A stretch of DNA of 64,000 bases from Meandrina meandrites. Its lineage: Eukaryota > Cnidaria > Anthozoa > Scleractinia > Meandrinidae. Positions 1-10,547 of the stretch are shown here, in pieces (position 1 is the first letter of the stretch; each line of letters opens with the position of its first letter). The stretch spans positions 912,001 to 976,000 of the forward strand of contig OY855915.1 of assembly GCA_963693305.1 (NCBI GenBank). Direction: 5' to 3'. The translations under genes were made by a program, and so were the position numbers. The notes beneath the pieces were generated by a model. It saw nothing but the letters and a program-made list of their open reading frames with translations. It made no database searches and was not told the DNA's origin.

Positions 1-2
1 TC

Positions 3-1004
3 GACGCCTTAGAGGCCAAGGGACACTGGGCCACGCTCGAAGAGCTCTTGGAAGTCGTGAGGCGATACTTGCCGCGATACGAAAGCGTTCTGAAGTCATG
101 CAAGGATAATCCAGGTTCGATATCACCATTTGATTTATCTTTTGCTACCAAATTTCTCGCCGTATATTTGTTTATCAAGGTTAAAGGTTCGCGCCCAATG
201 ACATATCAGTATTTAACCGTTGAAATGGTGAAAAAAGCTAAAAGTAACGGTGGATTTATTGATCAGAAAATGTTCAAAACAGCAGGCAAATATGGCTTTG
301 ATTCTCTTTACCTGACCGAAACTAGCATGCAAGTGTTAGATGGCTACATCAATCACATTCGCCCTCTGCTCAAGCCGAACTGTGATTATGTTTTAGTAAC
401 GAGAAATGGAGGACAACATAACAAGCTAGGAGAACTGATGAGTAAACTGGTCTTCGATGCAACAGGCAAGTACGTTCATCCGACTCGCTATCGACAGATA
501 GTCGAGACGGCAAGTACTAGACATCTTAGCAGCAGTGCGCAGAGCACAATTTCCGAGGACCAGAAACACAGCTCAGTCGTGGCAAAGGTTCACTATCAAA
601 AACAACGGTCGCGCGAGGTCGCCAGCAAAGCGCACAAATGTTTGGAAAAACTACACGGCGACAAGGGAACAGAGCTAGAAATGGAAGTGCGCACGAGACT
701 TTCAGACAAGTCGACTTCTTCGCAAGAGCAAAATGATGACAAAAGCGATAGTTCTCCAACCGACGAGGACGAAACGAGCACTAAAACACGACATGCTAGA
801 CAAACAGAAATTGGCACAAGAAGAAAAAATGTGATGTTCACTCCAGAGGAAGACAGATATTTAAAAGTTGGACTCAAGCGACACGGCTTCGGTCAGTGGA
901 AAGCGATTCTCAGGGACCCCGATTTTCATTTTCACAAGGGAAGAACACCTAATTCTCTGCTGAGCCGGGCAGCAAGAAAATTTGGATCATATTCTAAAAG
1001 ATGA
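3..1004 (+). CDS. Tyrosine recombinase fused to Myb/SANT domain, 5' end outside window
   Basis: The reading frame is open to the first base, so the start lies upstream of the window. Numbering from the Leu codon at 48, the catalytic signature of a tyrosine recombinase can be followed: box I Arg in KGSRPMTY (about R49), a candidate Lys in the hairpin KTAGKYG, box II HPTR (H144, R147), the KHS histidine (H174) and the nucleophile in VHYQK (Y183). A low-complexity acidic and Ser-rich linker (about 215-255) leads to a Myb/SANT-like DNA-binding domain (about 260-313) with FTPEEDRYL, HGFGQWKAIL and a C-terminal third helix rich in Arg. This layout fits a Crypton-like or polinton-like-virus integrase. 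The enzyme would cut and rejoin element DNA, with the Myb domain giving target or end recognition; that role is inference. It is co-oriented with the cyclin-box ORF 145 bp downstream. Confidence 0.8.
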   Translation, partial: DALEAKGHWATLEELLEVVRRYLPRYESVLKSCKDNPGSISPFDLSFATKFLAVYLFIKVKGSRPMTYQYLTVEMVKKAKSNGGFIDQKMFKTAGKYGFDSLYLTETSMQVLDGYINHIRPLLKPNCDYVLVTRNGGQHNKLGELMSKLVFDATGKYVHPTRYRQIVETASTRHLSSSAQSTISEDQKHSSVVAKVHYQKQRSREVASKAHKCLEKLHGDKGTELEMEVRTRLSDKSTSSQEQNDDKSDSSPTDEDETSTKTRHARQTEIGTRRKNVMFTPEEDRYLKVGLKRHGFGQWKAILRDPDFHFHKGRTPNSLLSRAARKFGSYSKR

Positions 1005-1148
1005 GAGCATTATCCCAAGTTGGCAGTGATTGGTTATGGCTCCGCAAATCACAAACCGTTTTCGGTTCCAAAAGCATGTTTGGAAATGTTTCCTCGCTAC
1101 AAAATACGGACGACCTAGAACATTTTGCCTCTTTCTTTGCTGCGCCGA

Positions 1149-1529
1149 ATGAGAAAGATGGACAGGATTACAGAAAAACACCCCGCGCTTTCTTTGGGCG
1201 ATCTAAAATTTGCTGGAGAATTTTTGGAAGAAATTTGTGACTGCGACTACCCGAAAGAAACGGCTTTGTTGGCGGAAAGTCTGCTTTGGCGACACTTGAA
1301 CAAAACCTCGAACAGAAAAAGGTCTACATTTAAAGAGCTGATCCTGGCCTGTTTTTTTATCGCCATAAAACTGGAGGATCGCGATATTGCTAGAAATAGC
1401 CAATTCCTAGACACGATCTCGTCGCCGGTACAGCGATTGGACATTCTCCAAGAAGAACTTGGCGTGCTGCAATCAGTAAACTGGAGGCCCTTGGAACATT
1501 GGCGCATGATCGCAAAAGAGTCTCCTTAG
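1149..1529 (+). CDS. Short cyclin-box-like protein, 126 aa
   Basis: The start chosen is the first ATG in frame (GAATGAGAAAG). The protein has the helical pattern of the first cyclin fold: ETALLAESLLWRHLNK, then TFKELILACFFIAIKLED (matching the 'LQLLGATCLFIASKYEE'-type helix of cyclins) and LDILQEELGVLQSVNWRP (matching the 'EILKMELxVLxxLNW' helix). Only one cyclin fold is present, far shorter than cellular cyclins of 250 residues or more. It lies between the recombinase and the convergent helicase, so it appears to belong to the same element. A plausible job is to bind a host CDK or a cell-cycle regulator; this is inference. A second exon is possible but the frame ends in a normal stop. Confidence 0.6.
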   Translation: MRKMDRITEKHPALSLGDLKFAGEFLEEICDCDYPKETALLAESLLWRHLNKTSNRKRSTFKELILACFFIAIKLEDRDIARNSQFLDTISSPVQRLDILQEELGVLQSVNWRPLEHWRMIAKESP

Positions 1530-1839
1530 AAATCGAATCCGCCCAATTTGTAATAACTTAGACTACTAAAGACAATTCGTTAGCTGCTAACTTGACATTA
1601 ATTATTACCGTATACATGTATTACCACTTGTTCCCTTATGTATACATTTATTTCCTAGCATCACTCACGACTTGAAAAATACGATTCTAATTTCACGAAA
1701 GCAAGAACACTGAGTTTAATCTTTCGTTTCACAGAAAACGGATTTAATTAATGACATTGTCTGACTAATATCTCTCGTCAAGCATGGCCTACACGATTTA
1801 CCACATGTCTAATTAACTCTCACAAGATGTCCTCGAATG
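1530..1839. other. Convergent 3' intergenic stretch
   Basis: AT-rich spacer between the stop of the cyclin-box ORF and the stop of the helicase. A minus-strand AATAAA (TTTATT on the plus strand near 1646) could be the helicase poly(A) signal. No other feature seen. Confidence 0.4.
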
Positions 1840-4800
1840 TCACTCCTGGGTTGGTTGGAAAAAATGAGTTATTTGTCCTCTCTTGGAAACTTGACTACTC
1901 GGGCGGGCTGGCCGTTTCTTGGAATTGCGTCTGTGAATATCCTGGCTTGGGGGTCTCGATGTCGACGCTTGTGAGGACTGAGTGATGAACATGTCTTCTT
2001 CGTCGGAATCGTTTCCATCACAAGGAAACGGCAAAGGCGCCCATACACTCGTAACTCTTTGGGCCTGCTGTGTGGACAACCATTTCATGTCTATCGCTCG
2101 GCTTTTCCTCTCTGCGAGGACAAGTTTAGCGAGGCCTGGGGCATCTTCCCGCTTAAAGTTTAACTTCAGCGCTTCCGAAGTGACTCCTATCATGTACTGA
2201 AGGGCACGTTTTACTTCATCTTCCTTTTCTGCCTCCTCCTGCTCCTGTAGCTGTCGAAGCTCCTTCTCCTTTTCCCAAACCCATAGATTTTCGTAGTATT
2301 GGGCCGCCTTCTTTGCCAACATCTCTTGCTCTTGCTCTTTCTTTTTGGCGAAGTAATCCTCCCTTGACCGCTCAATAGTGGGATGGTATGGGCCCTCCAC
2401 CGTCTCAAGCAAGTGCGCATCCTCTTGTCTTATCATTCCGATCGAAATCCAGCGTTGTCTTGTCTCGTCTAGAATTCTCTCTCTAGTTCGCTCGGCTTCA
2501 TTTTCGATCTCTTTCGTAGCGCGTTTCACTCCGGACGCAATGAGCCCGAGTTGCCTCTTCTTTAGACTGTGGCATGGCTGCCGATCTTGAAGCTCCGAAA
2601 TCTTCTCAATGTTTCTTTCCCATCCACTAGGCTGAGAATCTGATTCGTCTTCTTCCTCCTCCATGCGGTCTTCTTCTGCCATTAGCTGCTCTTCTTCGCT
2701 CAACTCCTTGTCACTTTCACTATCATCCAGGTTCATGGTCATTATTCGGTTCTTTTCCTCCTCGTTGAAATCGCCCGGTCTTGCAACGGATCCAGGCGTC
2801 GGAGCTGGTAGTTCGTCTTCTGGAGTGCTGGCGACACTGCAAGCCCAGACAATGCAGTCCATTGCGTTTTCTCGCAACGCTTCCTGTACACCTGCCAATG
2901 GCGGAGAGCTTAGACTTTTGAAGTGGAACTTGCGAAGCCGGGCATCCATGGCGGCATTATGCTCGACACCGAAGTCCATCTCGGTTTGGCATGTGATGAA
3001 CATGGGGCACCGGATAACTGCTGGGGTAGATTTCTTGTATTTTCGGTCGTGGGCTGTTAGGCCACCTTGGGTTAGAATTTTCCAGTCGTCTGGTTCAAGC
3101 AGGCCGACATGAGCTTCATCCATGAAAATGACTTGGGTATTTTCGTCCACAAGACTCTTGTTAAATGCTTTTTGCTTGGTTACCATAGCAATGTATCTAA
3201 AAAACGAAAACGTAAAACAACTTCAATAAATTGCGCACGTTCATCAGAAAAATATGTCTTCAAATTCATTCTAAATTTAACACAGGTCTTTACGTGTGAA
3301 GAGCTTCCCACACCTAACAGCAAAGATACGCTCTTTTCTTATAGCTCAAGACCACTTGTCCGTTTTCATTTAGCGATGCGCACAATAAACACACTTGTAC
3401 TCCAGTATCCATCAAGTGGACAAGAGAGATGACATGTTTAAAAAAGATTTAGGTCCATTTTACCACGTAGCTTTTTATCCGTCGAAGACAGCAGGCTGGC
3501 TGCCGAAAGCTTATATTTTGTTTAACACATTTTCACCAGAGAACGCCTTTTTACAATTTTCTAATGAATCCTGCTATCGAATCTTCGATAATTTTTAAGA
3601 TACAAATAAGTAATTTACAATAGAAACAGCGCATACCTTGCAGGAACTATGCGAGTGATCGGCGTAAACAGACTGGTCTTGCCACTATTGGGTTCTCCGA
3701 TAAGACAAAGCACTTTTTCTTTGTGCTGCTTTATTCCATGGTTGAGTAGGCGAAGAAAATACTCGCAGAAGTGACTGACATCGGTTGGACTCAAGCTGTT
3801 TTGTAGGATTTCTTTGAAATATTTGGCATCTGGTTCCTTAGTGTGCTTGTATTGCAGAAATGCCCTGGGACTATCTTTGCCAACTTCTTTGATAGCGTTC
3901 TGGACGAATTTGCGTTCACTGATCGAGAAACACCATCCCTCCGACACCTCGATTAAGTCGAAATTGATTTTAAGCTGTGTAAAAAATTCGCAGTCGGGGT
4001 CGGCGAGGAACTTTTCCACCTTGCAGAAATTATTGACGATGATGTCCTTCAGCTGGTCGTTGTTCGCCAGGATTGACAGGAACCTTTTAGTGGAGCAAGC
4101 GTGTTCAAAGGTGAACTTCGATGCTGGGTTTCTCTTGAAAACTTCGCCTTTGTACAAAGCATAATCCAGTTTGGACATGGCTCGCGCAATTTTATTCAAC
4201 GCAACGACAACCGGGGACTTGCTTAGAGCTTTGCCGACGGGATGCTGAATTTCCGACTCTCTCGCTGTTTCTATACCGAATATGTCTAATACCAAGCCCG
4301 CTCTAATGAGTGCTGGGATCGCCCTGTTTTGTAATTCTGAAGCGAAAATGGGACTTGCAACTTGCAGGCGGAGCACACGTTCACTGCCGTGAATGGACGG
4401 AATTGGCTCTTCCAAAACCTGAGACTGTAGTTTCTCAAGGCAGTGCTGGAATGACAAATCAACTTTTCTCTGCAAGAAACTGTTATTATGATCCTTTACT
4501 GTGGTGCAAAGAGGGGTGACGACGTTCTCTTCCTTTCCTCTTGTGCAATCTTGTAGCGACTTTGCTGTCACTTCCATTTGCGTATCCAGAAGGGCCGAGT
4601 GAACGGGTATAGTTGACACTCTCACGCCATCCGGAGATTGTAGTGCTATCCAATAGGACATGGCAGGCCAGAAAATCATCTTCTTTCCTTGAGAAGTTCC
4701 TTCTTTTATTTCATCTTCTCCATCTTGTTCGTCATCTCCATCGTTTTCGTTCACTTTTTTCTCTACCACTGCTACAGAGGAAAAGAAAAAGGCCAGTCCT

Positions 4801-5287
4801 TTGATTTTCAATATGGCGTTGTCGCACTCGTCTCGTTTCGCACAAATTTGCGACCACAGATCATCAAGTTTTCCTGTTGCTTGGGGTGAATTGAAAGTCA
4901 CCTTTGCAGAGATAAGAGAACATTTTTCTTGCACGATAGGTAAGATCTTGCTTACAAGCGCACTTCGAATTTTCTGAAAGTGAAACAAATTCAGAATCAT
5001 AAATCTGAGTACTCTAACAAAAAAATCAGCTACAGCCTTGTTCTGTACCGGGTGATAGTGAGGGAGAGGGAGTTGGTACTTTTCTTTGATGACATAGCAG
5101 TGCCTGGCAACGGTGCGAAATATGTGTCAATCAAGCCATTTTGATTGACATAGCGCATTGGTACTGCGCACACTCAGTTGCCCGGCACCGCCCCTGTTCC
5201 CCATAAAACTAAAAACGCGTGCACTGCCAAGTTAAAAATCAAGGAACATACCTTACTGTTTAGTTGTCTAGCAGGAGCACTTGCCAT
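1840..5287 (-). CDS. SF3-type helicase of a mobile or virus-like element, three exons
   Basis: Exons in transcription order are 5287-5252, 5042-3637 and 3196-1840, together 932 codons plus stop. Introns have clean borders (AAG|GTATGT with a pyrimidine-rich tract ending CAG; AAG|GTATGC with TTTTTTAG) and the phases agree at both joints. Helicase motifs: Walker A GEPNSGKTSLF (about residue 461), Walker B VIFMDEAH (about 503), the Gly-Gly and Lys-rich stretch after it, motif C-like CPMFITCQ (about 544), and ARLRKFHF as an arginine-finger-like segment. This order and spacing is that of superfamily 3 replication helicases (parvovirus, papillomavirus and plasmid-like families). The N-terminal 450 residues are not recognised. 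The second half has a long acidic Glu/Asp block, a charged coiled-coil, a basic NLS-like patch, and ends in RGQITHFF, a PCNA-interacting-like motif. No internal stop or frameshift is seen. The first exon is the least certain part. Confidence 0.75.
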
Positions 5288-5339
5288 CTTGATGTCTACT
5301 TCTCAAATGGGAAGAGCATAACTTAGCGTGGTACTTTTA

Positions 5340-6090
5340 TAGCAATAGGGTTACCGAGCTCATTAGAATTCGCGCACTCTTTTAAGTTCCATCATTTTTT
5401 AACGACACACTGGCACAAAAATGCTCTTGAATATCGAATGTTACGCAAAACAATTTGTTCGCTTTTCATTTTAAAGAATAGAACACTGTTTTGGTCTCCT
5501 GGGCTCAAAAAGCTTCAATGAAAAAGTTTTCCAAGCTGTTTGGAATTCGCGCAACCTTTTGAGTTTCGTCATTTTTTAATGACACACTGGCACAAAAATG
5601 CTCTTGAATATCAGATGTTACGCTAAACAATTTGTTCGCTTTTCATTTTAAAGAATGGAACACTGTTTTGATCTCCTGGGCTCAAATAACTTCAATGAAA
5701 AAGGCTGCCCAACTCTTTGGCACTCTTTTGAGTTCCATTACTTTTTAATGACACACTGGTGCAAAAATGCTCTTGCATATGGAATGTTACGCAAATCAAT
5801 TTGTTCGCTTTTTATTTTAAAGAATGGAACACTGTTTTGGTCTCCTGGGCTTAAATAACTCCAATGAAAGGGGTAACCAAGCTGTTTGGAATTCGCGCAA
5901 TCTTTTGGATTCATCATTTTTTAATGACACACTGGGGCAAAAATGCTATTGAATTAACGTCACGCAACACAATTTGTTCGCTTTTTACTTTTAAAGTTCG
6001 CTTTTAAGTTTTGTTCGCTTTTTAGTTTAAAGAATGAATATGTTTTTTCTTCCATGGATTCAAATAACTTCGATGAAAATATTCTTTACT
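5340..6090. repeat. Tandem repeat of about 175 bp, four copies
   Basis: The phrase GACACACTGG followed by CAAAAATGCT recurs near 5405, 5582, 5750 and 5925, giving periods of about 178, 168 and 175 bp. Each copy also carries AATTTGTTCGCTTTT and GAACACTGTTTTGGTCTCC. The last copy is degenerate, with a short internal duplication of the TTTGTTCGC segment near 6000. ORFs here are by-products of the repeat. Confidence 0.85.
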
Positions 6091-6199
6091 AAGCCTTTTG
6101 TACTATAAAGATGCATTCTTCTATCAAAAGCAGTTCTAGTTGTTTTATTAAGAAAGGTGTTAAACATTACAATGCGCAAAACCGTCCTTGTACAAAGAG

Positions 6200-7385
<1,186 letters not shown>

Positions 7386-7389
7386 TTTC

Positions 7390-7824
7390 AGTTTAAATGA
7401 AAGTATTAAATAAAATGTCTCTCGTTTCCATCAAATCTGTAAGATCCCCCCCTTTCTAGTGATGTGTCTTAGAATAGTTTGAAGTTTTCAGTTTTATCTG
7501 CCCGCGAAACAGTGTGTATTTCTTTTTATCTGCGGCGCATTTCATGGATTTGGTGAAAATCGAAGTCGACCTGCTAGGTTGTCATTAAAAGGAACAATTA
7601 GACCTCTTTTTTGTGTTCCCTTACTTCAGATGGCAAACCACAAACTACTGCTGCTTAAATTGATGTACAAATCAAATTTAAATTAGCAGCCGTGAAAATC
7701 GCATGTTCACCAGATGCGTTATCAGACTTAAGGGTTGAAACGAGAATAAATCGGCTAAATGCAGGGATGAAGTTCAAAGTTTGAAAGGGAACATAATTTT
7801 TGGGAAACGATCATTATCATTATC

Positions 7825-7899
<75 letters not shown>

Positions 7900-8115
7900 G
7901 CTATAATTCCTTATATTTTATTTTAAGCCACATACACCTAGGATTCAAGTTTGCATGAAAAATTTTCAATAAAGTATTATTAAAAAAAAAAAAAAAAAAA
8001 AATAATAATTCCTTAAAGTCTTGCCATTTTTAACTTATGGTGCCGAGTTCAATCCATGAGCCTAGGGCAGTCATAAGTCTGCTGGATTACTTGATGGATA
8101 GAGTCCTCCTAAGTA

Positions 8116-8194
<79 letters not shown>

Positions 8195-8690
8195 TTAAAT
8201 TGAACAGTTTAAAAGTGAACCATAAATCCAAAGCCTTTTTTTATGGCCAAGGCAAAGACGAATATTGGGATGCCTTACACCATCGTTTATTTGTCTGAAT
8301 TAGAAAAGTTTGTGATGATATGCTTTGCCCTCTTTATATGGGTGTTTTGGTCTTTTGGGACTTTCTCTGACAGGATCTGTAGTGAACCCCCAAAAAAAAA
8401 ACTTTTCAAAGGCATCAGGCAAGCTTCCGGCAGTTAATAAAGTACGCATACGGACTGTATATTGCAAACAAGGACTAAACATTTTCATTTTTTTTTCCAA
8501 GAAAATTAAGTACTTTTTTAGGAAAACATGCAAATTAAAATGTAAATTTTGAAAGAAGTTCCTTTAAACAGCCGATTCCCGTGGAAACGTTAAGAGGAAA
8601 AAAGGCCAGGAAGACCTTATAAAACAAAGATCGTACATGACATAACAATTTGTTCCCAGGTAATAGTCACAAAGTTGTCACGTTAAACTT
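7390..8690. other. Non-coding stretch with microsatellites
   Basis: Contains a CATTAT repeat (7806-7850), an ATT tract (7850-7900), a 200-bp unique segment with AATAAA and a poly(A) run (7905-8000), and a second ATT tract (8113-8196). The last 480 bp before the terminal LRR exon of gene A might hold its final exon, but none could be shown. Confidence 0.6.
7900..8112 (-). mobile_element. Short insertion flanked by ATT microsatellite on both sides
   Basis: The reverse complement of 7915-7960 contains CCTAGGTGTATGTGGCTTAA, which matches the segment next to the retrotransposon remnant at 44340-44370 (CTTAGGTGTATGTGGTTAA). Both sit beside AAT/ATT tracts. This suggests a non-autonomous or 5'-truncated relative of a microsatellite-targeting retroelement. 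Confidence 0.4.
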
Positions 8691-8692
8691 AC

Positions 8693-10493
8693 AGGTAAAA
8701 TAGTTTATGCGTTTTTCTGAATAGCTTTTCGGGAAGGTGACGAATATCGTTCGAAAATAGATACCTAAGAAATAAAAAGAAGTTAATGTTAGACGGACTG
8801 CATGTGGCGGAATCCACAGTTTAAGTACAAATCGTCTAGTTGGGGAGGATTGACAGATCGACAGATTAGTTTACCCACTAAATGTTCTTTCATATGAATT
8901 TAAAGCCGTGCGGTATTATACAAGTAGAGAGAATATCGTTCATAATATAAAACATTCTCAGTTATAGTACTTTTTTCTACCTAACCAAGTTTGAATTTTC
9001 GTTACGAACTTCATATAAATTTCAGTGCCAATACAGACCAACCATTAACTTCCCCAATAAAGCCTAGTTTTCATCTAGCAGGAATGAATGGTAGAGACAA
9101 TTTGTCTGACCTGATAACTTGTGAAGGCTTTCTTTCTAGGACGCCCCAATCATTCTCAAAATAATACGGATACCTCCCTATTCACGGACATTCCACTTGG
9201 TTCGAAAGAAACCAAAACTCGAACAAACTCAGCTTTTAAATACGGACATTTAATAGTACTCACTTCTTTGTTCCTTTGATGTTCGAGACAAAAGGGATCG
9301 ACTGTTTATTGTCTTAGTACGCGCGCAACTTCAAATAGGGGCTAGGTTACGGTATTTCATTCTGTTGAACTTCGTTAATAATGTGCTCACTGCCAATCGA
9401 AGATGATTTCCAAACATTGCAAACTACATTTTCATACACACTGAGATAATCTCAAAAAAAAGGTAGGTCTAACGTTTTTCACGTTTACCCAAATGTAATT
9501 CGTTGTAATCTTCTGCAATTTTCTCCTTCCATGCTGTTTTTTGGCTATTCTGTGTTTCTTTGACTTCTTCTTCAGCATTACGTCGTTTTTGTGATAACTC
9601 ACTAAATTTAGTGGCAAGTTGCCCAGTGCTGAAATTCGTAAAATTGAGTGACCGAGTTCCTTTAGCAAGCGGTCATCAACATTTGCACCAAACTTACAGA
9701 TTTGTTAACTCATGAAGTTTGGAAAATACATTTGCAGTGAGCTTTTGGATATTATTAGTATTAAGGGTCCTGCAAAGACATTGAAATGAAACAATGTTTC
9801 AGATGACTTTATTATTGTGTAAGTGTATTATTGTACCTGGTGTTGGGCATGCATCAGTATCACGTGATTACATACGGAGGTTACAACATGCAAACCTTAG
9901 TTATTCAGTTTCAGTTGCACGAAATGTCAAACCCACTACTTTCCACACAGCAGGTCGGATGCTTTAACTACTAAGCCTTAGTAAGACCCGTGGCGAGCTA
10001 GACCATTTGCAAACCTACAAGCATTGGGACATGTGATTCTCAGAACGAAAATACACTGGTGTTATTAGCTGGCAAATAATCGTCCTCATGATCATCACAA
10101 CCACCACCACGATCACCATAATCATCATCATTCCCACTACCGTCTTCTTCTTCTTCTTCTTCTTCTTCTTCTTCTTCTTCTTCTTCTTCTTCTTCTTCTT
10201 CTTCTTCTTCTTCTTCTTCTTCTTCTTCTTCTATTTTCATAATCAGTAGCAGCAGCACCCTCATCGCAATTCTCGTTCTTCTTCTCTTTAAATCATAATT
10301 ATTGTCATCGTCATCATCATCATCATCATCGTCGTCGTCATCATCATTATCATCATCATAAAAATCATCATCAACATAATCAATAGCAACAGTTAAGGTG
10401 GCAGTATCATCATCCTCATCCTTGTACTCCCTCTCTCTCCCCACCCACCAACATGAACATCATCGCCATCATCATCGTTAATAACAACAACAA

Positions 10494-10547
<54 letters not shown>

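Larger units (their letters stand above)
1..5340. mobile_element. Candidate recombinase / cyclin / helicase element, left end outside window
   Basis: A recombinase with a Myb domain, a cyclin-box ORF and a convergent SF3 helicase are packed into 5.3 kb with little spacer, unlike the sparse exons elsewhere in the window. Stop codons of the two directions are 310 bp apart (1529 and 1840). Recombinase plus SF3 helicase is known from polinton-like viruses; Cryptons carry the recombinase. No capsid, packaging ATPase or polymerase gene is visible in the part shown. No terminal repeat could be identified at the right side; the boundary is set to where the 175-bp satellite begins. Confidence 0.55.

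Noticed and set aside
1001..1240. Plus-strand ORF between recombinase and cyclin-box genes
   Set aside because: Overlaps the cyclin-box frame, has no features and an unlikely composition.
2663..3112. Plus-strand ORF of 149 aa opposite the helicase
   Set aside because: Antisense shadow of the helicase exon; Ser-rich because the sense strand encodes an acidic block.
8300..8533. Terminal exon of gene A with a GSLPDAFEK-like LRR trace
   Set aside because: No acceptor in the right phase and a homopolymer run interrupts it; similarity is too short.
10040..10444. Acidic poly-Glu/Asp ORF on the minus strand
   Set aside because: Produced by TTC and ATC microsatellites inside an intron of gene A.
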